A model generated the notes under the pieces. It had not been told where the DNA came from. It did not search any database and saw only the letters and a list, made by a program, of their open reading frames with translations. Positions 1 through 12,019 of a stretch of 64,000 nucleotides of DNA are shown one piece after another. The position numbers and the translations under genes are program-made. Source of the DNA: Amaranthus tricolor (lineage: Eukaryota; Streptophyta; Magnoliopsida; Caryophyllales; Amaranthaceae); assembly GCF_026212465.1 (NCBI RefSeq), contig NC_080053.1, forward strand, positions 8,754,459 to 8,818,458. The letters run 5' to 3'. Within the stretch, counting starts at the first letter, position 1; each line of letters begins with the position of its first letter.

Positions 1-436
1 GTCGTTTTTGAAAATTTGTTTAATTTTTATTTATCACTTTTTTAATAAATTAATATGAATAATAGGGGAGTCAACACAATTTTTTTAATCAACCAAACAA
101 AGTAGATGTATCAAACTAATATAATTCAAAAAACTTTTAATCTTAAAAAAATAAAAATGTTACAAGTTTTAATTGATGATTTGAAAACGCCTACGTTAAG
201 CTAATTAAAATGCAAAACTGGGAACTGAAATTTTGGAGTTGAACGTCTGTTGATACCACATGCCAACAAATGGGCATGCAATTTCTTAACCATTTGTCTT
301 TGTTCATTACCCATGACTCTATGTTACTACTTGTAATAACCAAATAAACCCATAAAATGCCAATTTCATGACTGGTTAATATTACAGTGTATCAAATATT
401 CTTCGTCTTTAAGGATTTTTTATTTTGTTAAATTTA
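1..436 (+). promoter_or_regulatory. Upstream region of the transporter gene
   Basis: AT-rich sequence with no coding frame that I can support. It directly precedes the ATG at 437 and must hold the promoter and 5' leader of the SLC35F5-like gene. No single TATA box stands out, and no other feature is visible. Confidence 0.35.
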
Positions 437-3400
437 ATGGGTTGGAGGTACCTTTGTGGGTTGTGCTTGATTGTTGTAGCTGTGTTTATATGGGTTACTA
501 CTGCTGAAATCACTCAGGTATGATTATAATATACTACTATTGTTTCTATAATTTTAATTGCTTTTTTTAAAAAAAAATTTGAAAATATAATGCTGCAAAC
601 TCAATATGATGATAAATAAAATAATTTCTTAGTTTTTGTTTGGTTTTCTTAATATTTGTGGTTGATCAAATTCAGTGTCGTTCCTGATATTCTGTAGCCT
701 TGTAGGCCCTAGACAAAAAAATAAACATGGACCTATAAGAAGATCAATTATAGTCTTTAATAAATCTGAGACGAATCCCTTTATATGAAGTTATTATCAT
801 GATAAACATAATATCTACATTGTGGACGTGTCATATATTAGGATAAACAAAATATCATGTAAATGTCGAATTTGTCAATCTTTCATACTTATGACATATG
901 GTCACCTTAGACATTAGCCCATATATGTTGGGCCTAGGCTGTGGCACTCGAAAATGTGAAACAAAGAAGTAAAATTACCAAAAGAAATTAAAAAATGAGC
1001 TTCAGATAAACTTAATTATAAAAATAAACGTCTTTATGTCCGAACTTAAGGTTAGGTTAGTTCGCAATTTACTAACAACGAAAAAAATTGGTCAAAAAAG
1101 TCAAAATTATTTGTTCGTAGTTAATAACTGCGAACAAAAGGGAGATAATGTCATAATATCAGAAGGGACGGAAAAAACTAAAAACATGTTTCCAACATAA
1201 TTTCCATTTTTTTGTCTCTTTTAATAGTATGACATTGTCTCCTTTTTGTTTGCGGTTAATAACAACGAACAACCAATTTTGACCAATTGTTTGTTCGCTG
1301 TTAGTAACTGCGAACTAACTTGATCTTAGGCTCGGACATAAAAACACTTATTTTTGAAATTAGATTTACCCGAAGCTCATTTTTATTTTTGTTAATTTTA
1401 CTTACTTGTTTCACATTTTCGTACCACTCCTGGCCTACCCCAGAATCGGCCCTGTCCAAATCAAGGATAAGGTTTCCCACATATGATTCTTTAAATCTCG
1501 CTTAACAGACAGTCACTTACTGAAATCGGGATAATGAAATCATGGAGCAAAAATCTTTAATTTGAAAAGTAAAATTTGTAAATTGGGTGCCTAATCAATT
1601 TTTCTTTTTTTTTTTTTTTTTTTTTACTTGTTTTGGACATTTAATAAGTTTCCTGATGCTTTGTTGCAGAGGATCTTCACAGAGTATAGACAACCCTTAG
1701 CAGTGACTTACTTTGGGGTGTCCTTAATGATGCTATACCTGCCCATAGCTACCCTAAAAGATCTGATTTGGATCTTCTTCAGAGAAAATACTGCTACCCA
1801 GTTGTACAATAGGAGCTTCTTCCTTGGATTCCTTGGAAGGTTTTGCATATCTCCAAAGGCTGATGAAACACGAGATAATACTGATGACTATATCGTTTGC
1901 AGTCTGATTACAGATAAACATGTAAATGAAGAGGACAGACCCTGGCCGTTAAGGTATAAGGATGAAGATGATGAACAAATGAACATGCTTGAAAAAGGTT
2001 CTGAGCTGAATAAATGGGAAATTCTCAAGTATAGCCTCTGTTTGACTCCCATATGGTTTTTTACTGAGGTACATTTTCATGCTATTTAATTAACAGATGC
2101 TAAATACATAAAACAGGTTCCATATAAGGCACACACACAAACATTGCATCACCCCAGTGCACTAAGTAGCTCCAACTTAAGTGCGACCTTACCCTTGTTA
2201 GTGATAAAAACGAGATTATTTTCGTTATTTTGTTGTTTGTTGAAATGATGAGTACAAGATTCTTTGCATTGGGGTTGGAAGTGGCCTACGAATAATAGTG
2301 AGTGGTGACCTTTGAAGAGTCAACCTTTGGCCTTTCACGTACATATAATAACTCTAACACTTCATATTCTGAATCTAGACTTATACATGTACTTCATCAA
2401 TGAAATCATACTAAGGCTTTGTTTGGATGGAAGTAAATGGAGGGAAAAGAAAGAAACGGATATGGACGGATGGAGATCTCCTTATTGAAATAGCAAAAAG
2501 GGAGGAAGAAAATTTAGAGGGAAGAGATTAGAAGGGATTAAATCCCTTTATTTTGTTAACGTCCAAATCCTCCATAAGAGAAAAAATTTGAAAGGAAAAT
2601 GAAATTTCCTTCTATTCCCCACCCCTTCCTTCCTATACCAACAACGAAGTCTTTTTCCGCTCTTTTCCTCCCCTTCCTTCCTATTCCCTCCCATTCCTTT
2701 CTTCTCTCTCCTAATTTACTATCCAAACATATTGTAAAAGTCTACAATCATACCAAAAAGTCTTACTAACTAACAAAAATGTACAATCCTATTATATGCA
2801 GTACTCGTCAAACTTGGCTTTAGCAAATACAAGTGTGGCAAGCACCACGATTTTAACATCTACATCAGGACTGTTTGCGCTTTTCTTTGGAGCTTTGTTT
2901 GGCCAAGACTCGATAACCTCTGTGAAAACGATTGCTGTTTTCATTAGTATGGCTGGTGTTTTCCTAACCACATTTGGCAAAACTTGGGCACCAGATCAAA
3001 TACTGAATGCCTCTGAGTGAGTATACTATACTTCATTGTTTAAAACCAAAATTTTAAAGTTCTTCGTTTAACTATACTTTCCTACATATACAGGTTTTGA
3101 TTAGTTGCTAGTAGAGGGGTCTTTGAGGATGTGCGAGGTGATAGACACACAAGACCTCCTCTTTTTGTAAATAAAAAAGATAATAAAAAATAAATATGTT
3201 AAGTTTAATAATAAAAAATAACTATATTTACTATAAATAAGACGCAAAATAAAGGTTTTGCACAGGGTCTCCAAATTTTTTAAGACGGCTCTACTTGCTA
3301 ATAGATATAATTGGTTTACTGAAATCCGACTGCAGCAACCGGCAATGCATTTGGTTGAATAAATGAATTGGTGGTTTCATATTTTTGGTTGTGGTTTTGA

Positions 3401-5103
3401 AAAGAATGAAGATGACAACAAATATGTCTTATTAGTAGTTTGAATGGTGATGGTGAACGAATTTGATAACCGTATTCATACTCATTGACACAGGGAAAGA
3501 TTGCACACTATCACAGGTGACATTTACGGCCTTCTTTCAGCTATGTTATATGGACTATTTACAGGTAATACATTCTTATACTCTTTGGTGGTTTACTTGA
3601 AATTATATATCATCAAGTAAAGTTTGATTCTTTGGCAGTCTTACTCAAGAAATATTGTGGATCAGAAGGAAACAAAGCTGATGTGCAAAAGCTCTTTGGA
3701 TACATCGGTCTGTTTACTTTTATTTGCTTCTGGTGGCTCGGTAAAAACACATGTGACTGCTCTTGTTAATCCTGTTATTTACTGTAATTATCGTTCTGAA
3801 TTAGAAGTACATTTTTAAAACGACTGTCAATCGCTGAAACATATGTTTTAATTTGACCTTAAAGAAAAATGTTGAAATATAGTGACTCGAACAGGTCGTT
3901 ATATGGGATGAAGAGGAAATGGGTCCAAGAGCAGTCCGCGGGGCGCGGAGTTGCTTCTGCTTTGATCCGCAGGGCGCGTAATACTCCGCGGGGCGGGGAG
4001 TTGCTTCTGATCTCACTCTGCGGCTCGCGTAGTTTTACACGGGTCGTGTAATTGAAGTTTCTTTTCACGGGAAACGTCTTTTGGGACGGTTACCTTTATT
4101 TGTGGTCGGTTATTTGTGGTTACTTAGAGCCCAAACCGTCTTTCAAGTTGGTTTAATTATAAATACCTCTCTTGTTAGCACTAGAAGATGCAATGCAAAA
4201 TACAAAGTGAAGAAAACTAAGAGAGAAAAAGCTTGGAGAGCCATTGTTGTGGTTTCTCGTGTTCATCTTGTAATCTCCCGGTTTATAGTGAAAAGTTTAT
4301 TCTCGGTGCCGGTGGATGTAGCTATCACGTTGATAGTGAACCACGTTAATTTCTCGGTGTGATTTTCTTTATTGTTTGTTTGAATCTTTATTGTTTCATT
4401 ATTGTTTTACGATCTTCGCTTCCGCTGTCGCACAACAAAAAACTAGTTCTCTTCTTTCTTATACAGCGTGGCCACTCGATCTTGTGGGCTTAGAGCCTAA
4501 ATTTGAGCTTCCAAATTCATCAACAAGGGAAATCGTGCTAGTAAATGGTGTTGTTGGAAGGTTTGTGTCGGATTATATTTGGTAAATTCACTTTTTTGTA
4601 GGGGCAAAATTACATTTTTTCACGAGCTTCTACAATTCACATAGGCTGATCTTTTTTTATCTTTCTTTAAGTTCCTATGAGGCTGACACGGTTTGATTTC
4701 GTGATAGGGCGGTTTCAGTGGTTTGGACAAACCCGCTTGTTGCAAGTCTAGGCATGACATTAACGATACCCCTAGCAATGGTCGCTGACATAGTTATCCA
4801 CAGTCGTCATTACTCTCTCATCTATATCCTCGGATGCATTCAGGTATATCCACAAACATACTAGCTAGCTAATTACTTGTATTCATTCCCACGTAAATTA
4901 GCTCAGCTCGATCAAAATTTAATCAGATTTTCTCTTAGGCGTAGACCTTACTGACTTGCCCGACATTTTGACAGTAGCGTTTGTTTTTCTGTGCTCGCTT
5001 GAGGCGTTGAGCTAATACGTTTCATTGGTATACAATCCAGGTGCTTGCAGGTTTTGTGTTAGCTAACATATCAGACAAGTTTACATTAGACAGAAATGCT
5101 TGA
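437..5103 (+). CDS. SLC35F5-like / EamA-type solute transporter, 8 exons
   Basis: Exons at 437-517, 1670-2068, 2802-3016, 3494-3564, 3639-3740, 4467-4581, 4708-4843 and 5041-5103 join in one frame, all with GT-AG introns, to give 393 aa. The start MGWRYLCGLCLIVV and the first exon, which ends in a hydrophobic helix plus TAEITQ, match the plant SLC35F5/EamA group of drug/metabolite transporters. Other visible family segments are LAVTYFGVSLMMLYLPIA, an acidic loop at residues about 80-145, YSSNLALANTSVASTTILTS, VVWTNPLVASLGMTLTIPLA and the ending AGFVLANISDKF. Several hydrophobic helices indicate an integral endomembrane protein. The substrate cannot be read from sequence. All splice phases fit and there is no internal stop, so the gene looks functional despite TE insertions in introns 1, 2 and 5. 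Confidence 0.92.
910..1460. repeat. Long imperfect inverted repeat in transporter intron 1
   Basis: Sequence around 949-1050 (including GAAAATGTGAAACAA, ATGAGCTTC and TTATGTCCGA) returns inverted at about 1325-1425 (TCGGACATAA, GAAGCTCAT, TTGTTTCACATTTTC). Inner arms carry several TTCGCAGTT/AACTGCGAAC motifs around a centre near 1190. This is a foldback or MITE-type structure. No clear terminal duplication was found, so the exact ends and family are open. Confidence 0.6.
2411..2733. mobile_element. Foldback MITE-like element in transporter intron 2
   Basis: The left end GGCTTTGTTTGGATGG is mirrored by CTATCCAAACATA on the right. The body is purine-rich on the left (GGGAGGAAG, GAGGGAAGAG) and pyrimidine-rich on the right (CTCCCATTCC, CTTCCTTCC), so the whole can fold back. 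TTTGTTTGGATGG-type ends are common in plant MITEs. It encodes nothing. The family (hAT-like or Tourist-like) cannot be fixed because no clean target duplication was seen. Confidence 0.55.
3870..4437 (+). mobile_element. Solo LTR in transporter intron 5
   Basis: The segment starts TGTTGAAATATAG and ends GTCGCACAACA, and is flanked by AAAAA at 3865-3869 and 4438-4442, a possible 5-bp target duplication (low complexity). A TATAAATA box lies at 4159-4166, followed by a transcribed-looking stretch. The ending, with CACGTTAATTTCTCGGTG and CTTCCGCTGTCGCACAACA, resembles Copia LTR ends. The first 150 bp contain GC-rich subrepeats such as TCCGCGGGGCGCGGAG. No internal domain is present, so it is a solo LTR, probably left by LTR-LTR recombination. 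The host exons on both sides keep their splice sites. Confidence 0.65.
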
Positions 5104-5701
5104 CATTTTGTCAAAAAGCAGGCATTCCATTGGAGACAGAAATTCCAATACCTGAAATCTAATACAAAGAATGTAATAATACAAACGAACCTTGAAATTT
5201 ACAGAGTGATTAGGGAATGTAATAATCTTTTGTTTTGGCTTTTCTATATCTATCGACCAATAACCCAATTAACTATTTCACGTAGCATACTGTTACTCAC
5301 AATAGTTTGCCATAGCTTGATGTTAGAAATCTTCTCCTGATCTAGAAAACTAATATATTAAACTTAAATTGAAACTCTAATTACAAATAATGATTAAAAT
5401 AAAAAGGATACTAAAATGATTTTATTTTATTATATGTGATTGATTCAATTCAAATCAAATCATGCGTCAATAAAATTATTAATTATATTAGTATAATTAT
5501 TAAGTCTATTACTGCTAAATAGGGAAAACAATTCTAGCGGTAAATGTTTTTAGTGTCATAATCATAATTATAATTATGAATTTTGGTAATTTTGCTGGAA
5601 AGTAACAGTTAATTCACATATTATAAAAAGTCCTAACAATTGATAAATTTTAATTGACTTATTTTTATTTGGTACATATTTTTCTTGTTTAATCTAACAT
5701 A
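5104..5701. other. Intergenic, 3' side of the transporter gene
   Basis: AT-rich DNA following the TGA at 5101-5103. The first 200 bases probably include the 3' UTR. I see no gene, RNA or clear repeat here. Confidence 0.5.
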
Positions 5702-8050
5702 CTAGGTATTTACCCGTGTCATGCATGGATGCATAAATACTTTTTTCCCACAAAAAAAAATATCATATTAATATGAAATGTTAACTTTTAATTAAAAATT
5801 ATTAAATATTACTCATAAATCAAATTTAAATTTACCACAACAAATAAAAATGTACAAGAGTAATATTAATTATTTGAAATTTATAGAAATATGAGCAACA
5901 AATAAAATCATTTGTTGTCATCATATTTAATTATTTAATAGTTTACTACAAAATATGAAATAAAAAAATGTAAATTTACCACAACAAATTAGAAAATATT
6001 TCTTTTGCATGATTTGAATCAATAATTATTATAAATATATACAAAATACCTCATATGTTTGAGAAAACTTCCTTGAACACAACATTATAAGTAGAAGTAT
6101 ATGTGATGTTTACATTATCACATATTAAAATCTTTAGTCCTCTTCTACTTGTCACACGTGATACAACCACATATAGTTGACCATGGCTGAAAACAGGTTT
6201 TGGAAAAAATAATCCAACATGTGACAAAGACTGTCCTTGACTTTTGTTAATAGTCATAGGAAAACATATGCTTATAAGAAACTGCCTTCTCTGTATCTTA
6301 ACAAGCAGATTAACATTATCAGTTGGTGTAAGAGTGATACGTGGAATAAGGACAGTATCTCCCTCTTTACATCCTGTAAAATTCTTAGCCTCTATGGTAT
6401 GTTCCCCAAGATGACTTACAATCAGCGTTGTGCCATTGCACAAACCAGCTGACTGACCAATATTCCTAAGCAAGATAATTAGCACACCTTTTTTCAAACT
6501 GATTTCATGATTCGGCAAACCAGAACATTTTATTGTATTTAGAAACTCAACTGAGAATGCATTGTTTTGACTGTTAACAAAACCATCTGCTTTGCTTATA
6601 GAATCTAAGCTCAAGTACACTTTTTCCTTACCGTGTATTAATGACATTGCATTATTATTAACTCTGCCAACAATTTCATTTGTAGGAGCTAGAACAACCC
6701 TATCATAGAAAAGGCTTCCATCGCTCAATTTTCCTATTAGATTAGGATATGTGTTATGAACAATTGACGCAATAGGATCTTGTACATTTTTCATCAAAAT
6801 ATATTCTGGGATGTCAATCACAACTTCACCGTCATTTGGTTCTCCTAGTTTTCTATCTCCAATTTTAAGTATCCAATCAGCAAATTCTCTTATTTCAACA
6901 GCATCACTTAAATCATTATGGAGCCTCATGTTTTTGGTTAATCGCAACACTTTATATGAGTTCCATAAGTATGACAAATTAATAGTTGCAAATACAATAT
7001 CTTGTCAAGCTCCTTTTGGAATGATAGGGAATATCTAACGAAAACCACCACCAAATACAACTACTTTGCTTCCAAAAGGGATATCTATGGGGAGTCCATC
7101 AGCACCACGCAATGCATTCCGCAAGCTTCGAAACAATACTTTCTCACCATAGGTGCTTCATCCCAAATTATCAGTTTGGTTTTCTGTAAAAGTCTAGTTA
7201 AGTCACTACCAGGTTTGATATCTAAACACATGGAATCTTGAGTGACAGTCAAAGGTATACCAAATCTAGAATGAGCAGTTCTTCCCTTGAAGCAACGGGT
7301 AGTACAATATCTCCCCTTGAATTAATAGCAGCACACAATGTTCGCCACATGAAAGTTTTTCCAGTCCCACCATGACCTTATAGGAAAAATACACCTCCTT
7401 TGTCCAGTGCAATTCCACTTATAATATCATCATATATGCTTTTTTGCTCACACATTAAACATGAATATAGTTTTTCATGTTCAACACACATTGCTTCTTT
7501 GTCATACATCAATTCCTCCATAATGAGCTTATTACCACCATCTCTCACCAACAGCTCATCTGGACATAACTTATTTGAGATATTACGAAGTGTAGTTTCA
7601 TTATCTTGTAAGATCTTTTCTATCTCTATTAAAGCATAGTTATTCAGTTGGATTTCATTTAGCCGCAAATCTAAACATAACATAAATTATTATAAATTAT
7701 AAATTGTTTATGTTTCTAATTTAAAAATTTGTAATATCTATCTAAATGAAAATTTTCTTACCATGTATTCCAAGAATTCTTTGCTGTTTATGGGAGAACA
7801 TATTCTGAAATAACGTGCCAGGTTTGATTCCAAACATACTCTGTTCTTGAAATACTATTGGAAGTGAGTAAGACTGCAAATAATTTGCGTAGATAATGTC
7901 CTGAAGCCCAAAAGCTTGCTTCCAAAATTCCATCAACATAATCTTTATCATCGTCAAGTAACCCCATTGCATAACATGGATCTTTAAACGTAGGATATAA
8001 AATCCCATTCACGGACCTTATATCTTCAGAACATATTAGACGCATGTATG
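5702..8050 (-). mobile_element. Decayed Helitron, 3' part
   Basis: The helicase remnant inside sets the orientation. Read on the minus strand, the 3' edge at 5702-5705 is CTAG followed by T, and just before it is the CACGGG part of a possible terminal hairpin. CTRR ends with a preceding hairpin and insertion between A and T are Helitron traits. The right limit is uncertain: I stop where helicase similarity ends and saw no 5' TC terminus. Confidence 0.45.
6051..8045 (-). pseudogene. Helitron PIF1-like helicase, degenerate
   Basis: Reading downward, 8045-7788 gives the linker before the helicase (LICSEDIRSVNGILYPTFKD, EASFWASGHYLRKLF). The block 7683-7381 leads to Walker A, GHGGTGKT (7377-7354), and Walker B, IIWDEAPM. 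The largest open part, 6977-6051, contains [25 protein letters not shown] and [15 protein letters not shown], the C-terminal helicase motifs. PIF1-type helicases of Helitrons unwind DNA for rolling-circle transposition. Breaks seen: TAA just before Walker A (7378-7380), TAG at 7035-7037, TGA at 7005-7007, and small deletions with frame changes near 7285 and 7125. The Rep/HUH domain is absent. It is not functional. Confidence 0.85.
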
Positions 8051-8405
8051 TCTTTTTACTACCACTTCATTATGGTCTATTATTTAATATATATTATTGT
8101 TTAGAAATTGTTAGAATTGAAAAAATAGGCATATGCTTGAATTTACATGCCAAGTTGCGTTTTTAAGGCTTTTTAGCTTTTATGGCACTAACTTACTTTA
8201 AGTAGTTCAAACTTAATTTGTTTGGCATGAAACTTGGCGCACAACACCAATTAGTTTGTTATTGTTTTGAAATTGTTAGAATTGATTGAAAAAATAGGCA
8301 TATACTTGAGATTACGTTGCTATGTTGTTCTAATATACTTCTATTCACTTTCATTCAGGTACACATCTACAATGCAATTTTTTCAGAGATGAAATTGTTC
8401 TTGAG

Positions 8406-8870
8406 GTGGAGACTTCTGATATTGAGCATAATAGTGATGATGATAAGGACTATGATCTCGAATTAGAGAAGGACATAAGTGATCATGATTCCGAAGAGAA
8501 GGGTGACATTAGTGATGATGACCCACATACAAGACATGAGAAACTGGGTGAAGAGGCCCCACCATATCACTCGGAGAAGGAAATAGTACCACTGGATGTT
8601 ACCACCAAGGCACCAACAATACTAGCCACATCTAGATGGTCTCTAAGAAGAGAAATGGCTCAGGTCCTATAAAAAGCCTCAAAGTCACAGAACCCATGCA
8701 CTTGGATTACAATGCCTTGGGTCAACCTTGTGGCAAGTGGCATAGACAATATGGAAAACAAATTGGCATTTAAATCTGTATGATTTTCATATTGTACAAA
8801 TGGAACGAGGTTCCAAAGGGTTTGAAGAACTTTTTATGGGATGATATTGTGGTAAGCTACTTTATTAACA
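8406..8870 (+). pseudogene. CACTA (En/Spm)-type transposon protein scrap
   Basis: The first part is acidic (DDDKDYDLELEKD, DISDDD). After a stop at about 8670 the same strand gives LDYNALGQPCGKWHRQYGK and then WNEVPKGLKNFLWDDIV in another frame. A GQP...G block followed by W..VP..LK..LW..I resembles the conserved part of plant Ptta/En/Spm transposon proteins. Just upstream, two copies of a segment with TTGTTAGAATTGA and AAAAATAGGCATAT (near 8105 and 8274) form a direct repeat. No CACTA terminal repeats were found. The assignment is tentative and the fragment is broken. Confidence 0.45.
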
Positions 8871-9803
8871 CATAGCCTTTTTGTTTTATCTCTTACTCAA
8901 TTGTAATACTTCATTTGTAAGAGTGTTTTACTCCATTGAAATAATACAAACAAGAAACTACACACCACGGAGGATGTAGCCATCATTGGGTGAACCTCCT
9001 TAAATTATTGTGTCAATTTTGCAAATTTTATTTTATCAAACGTTTGTTAGTTCATTGAAATTATTATCGTTCATCAAAGTTCTTAACATCGTATCGATCT
9101 TGGCAAATTATTTCAATACACATAAAAGGAGGAAGAATGAATATGAACATACTATTACCAAAAGAGGATAGAGATGAGATTTTACTTGATTTCTTCAATT
9201 CTAGAATTCTCTAATTTCCAAAACAATCCCAATTAGCTTCCACTTGCTCAAGAAATCAGATTATTCTAGAATATTAGATTGAATTTCTTCAAACCCTAAC
9301 TATTGGGGATTTCTAATATGATGAGATTCTATTTTTTTTTTTTCCAAAAACTTACTTTGAGATGATTAGAAGAAGAAGATGAGTATGGGTGTAAGATTAA
9401 TAATAAAAGGGTATAGCCTTGATGAGTCATAAAATGTAAGGTGACTCAACTTCCTACTCATATTCATCAAATATGAGGTGGTTATATACTCGTATTTTTC
9501 ATCGTATAAATTATTTTGTCCTCAAAAATAATAAATCTGATATCTAAAAATCGTAGTAAAATTTTACTTTTAAAATGACAAACTCGTTTCACTATTAAAA
9601 TAATAATAATTTTTTTAAAGACGTTTTTATAACCATTTTCAATATGTTAATAAATTATATCCATTGCACACTTATAATTATTTTAATTTTTTATTATTTC
9701 CTAAATTAATTTGCCATATAATGAATAAGAAATCAATAAAAATATTTCATTCGTCTAAGATTTACAATTTTTTGTAACATTATGTATGATATAACATGTA
9801 TCC
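8871..9803. other. AT-rich intergenic DNA
   Basis: No coding frame, RNA gene or structured repeat that I can support. Short runs of T and A are frequent. Confidence 0.5.
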
Positions 9804-10316
9804 TTAGGCCATCTTTAATGGTGACCTTTAAAAAAGGTCATCACACTCTTTTACAATTTTTCTCTCTCCTAAAATTTCATCTTTTAACCTAATTTTATTA
9901 ACAATGACCTCTTTTAAAAGGTCATCATCCTCATTTTCTTACTTTTTTTCTACCCCACCATAATTTCTCTCCCTTAATTTTCTAACATTTATCTTTATTT
10001 TTTTATAATAATATTTTCATGTACAAAGGTAATATAATTTTTTATTTGATTAAAATAGATCTACTATTTTATAATTAAAAAAAATTATTCTTTTAATAAA
10101 AATAATATTTTTTAATAAATATAAATATAAATATAATTTTTAATAAATATTTTTTAATATTTAAGAAAAATTCGTTAACTTCAAATAAATATTACAATGC
10201 ACATACATCAAATAAATACATAATTAAAACATCATTTTTAAACATTACATAATTAAACCATCATTAAAAACAATACATAATTAAAACATAATTAAGACAT
10301 TACATAATTAAAATAT

Positions 10317-11338
10317 CTACTGACGATTGTAATTCTGAAGGTATTGTCCGAGTTGAACCATCATATCAGCTTCCCATGGCTGAAGAGTTTCCTTTTTGCT
10401 TAATGATTCATAGATCTCCCAATTCATTCGATATTCTTCCAGTTGAAGTTGTTTTTGTTTTCGGGCTTCTTTTTGTTTTTGAAGTTCTGTCTTCTCTTTC
10501 ATTATTTCTGAATTAAGTCGAAGACTCTCTCCAAATGCACTCAAAGCTTGAATTGATTGATCTGCGACCATCTTCCCTGTCATGCGAGCCTTAGCCTTCT
10601 TCACACCCTCGGGGCGCGTGGATGATCCTCCTTGAGGTTCACTTGTTGGAGTTTCAGAATCTTCTTCGGTCCTTGATCTTTTCCCACTACTTTTACTACT
10701 AACATCATCAGTTGGTTGTTGATCCAATTGTTTTTTTTGATTAGTTTTTACCACTTGCTTCCACTTGTTATACTTTCTTAAAATTTTCCATTGCTCAATC
10801 AAGTTAAAGTTACCGTGTTTTCTTTGATGGATTAAATGCGCTTCTTTAAGCACATCTTCGTCTGTCGTGCCACTCTTCTTCCTCCTAACAGCCTCATCAT
10901 AACTTCCAGACCACTTCAAACATGCTGGAGCAACTCTACCCCAACGACATTTAAGCATGTCGGCGGTTCTTCGTGGGATCAGATGGGGTCGTTCCATCCT
11001 CGCTGCTTCATAAGCTTCCTTAACTTTCTGCCACCTCACTCTTATCTTTTGGTTGGTGCTCACAATTGGATCTGTACTTGTGTTCATGACTGAACATATG
11101 AGAGCAATATCTTCAATCAAATCCCAACTTTTCTTTGAATGTATAGGGGCTTCATCATTATTATTAGGTAGCTGTTGAGATGGTTGAACCAATTGAGTGA
11201 AGCTCGGTGGTGAACCAAATTGTGAAACTAGATCTTGAAATGATGGTTGCGTGTAAAGACTAGCATCAACATGATGAACAGAATTTCCTCCATCTTTACC
11301 ATATTGAACATCTTGATCATTTCCTTGATTTTCATCAA

Positions 11339-11371
<33 letters not shown>

Positions 11372-11684
11372 ACTCCATCTCATTTTCATCTAAACTTTCA
11401 CCCCTTATTGGAGTTGAATACATATCAATATTAGAGTTGACATTGTGAGATTGATGATGGTGGTGAAACATAGTTTGAGAATTTTGGGTATTTTGAGGAA
11501 CATAATAAGATGAATTTGGGATATTTTGAGGAATATAATAAGAAGAATTTGGAGTATTTTGAGAAAATGGAGGATTAAACGGAGGATTTTGATATTGAAT
11601 TTGAGCACTTTGATTGTGAGAAGATTTTTTCCTTGGTTTTTTTTTACATGGATTTCTTCCATAATTTGGGTTATTTGAATCCAT
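10317..11684 (-). CDS. Harbinger ORF1-like protein (Myb/SANT-like, NAM-associated)
   Basis: An intact 455-aa frame from ATG at 11684. The N-terminal third is low complexity, rich in N, P, Q and S, followed by a run of D (codons near 11345-11375). A Myb/SANT-like block starts at KKSWDLIEDIALICSV and continues with RTADMLKCRWGRVAPACLKW and FNLIEQWKILRKYNKWK. A basic Ser-rich linker and a coiled-coil-like C-terminus (EKTELQKQKEARKQKQLQ) follow. Plant proteins of this pattern are often labelled glutathione S-transferase T3-like or NAM-associated, but they belong to Harbinger-type transposons, where ORF1 binds DNA and partners the transposase. Its place inside a TTA-flanked element supports that. 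The start is the first ATG, about 500 bp inside the right TIR. Confidence 0.8.
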
Positions 11685-11878
11685 ATTTTTTTTTTGGGAT
11701 TTTTGAAATGATTACTTTGGTATTTTTTTAAATCAAAAAAAGTAGGAAAATAAGAACAAAATATGTAAAAAAAAAATTATGTCAAAAAATATCAATATGG
11801 GTCTCATTTTATAGATCTCGAAAAAATATGACCGTTGGTATAATTTTTTTTTTTAAAAAAAAATTATTTTAATACTAA

Positions 11879-12019
11879 AATAGCCGTTAAAGGCAAAAAA
11901 CGGCTATTTTTTCTCACCCAATCAGAACGCGCCACGTGGCCTGCAGCTGACGCACATCAGAGGCATGCAGGGGGCAGCTGGCTGTTAAATTTCAATGCCC
12001 AATCAGAACGCAACACGTG
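11879..12019 (-). promoter_or_regulatory. Hairpin and CACGTG direct repeats upstream of Harbinger ORF1
   Basis: AATAGCCGTT and AACGGCTATT form a 10-bp stem at 11879-11908. CCCAATCAGAACGC occurs at 11918 and 11998, exactly 80 bp apart, each followed by a CACGTG (11933-11938 and 12014-12019). CACGTG is the plant G-box core and CCAAT is also present. They lie 200-330 bp upstream of the ORF1 ATG, so a promoter role is plausible but inferred. Confidence 0.4.
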
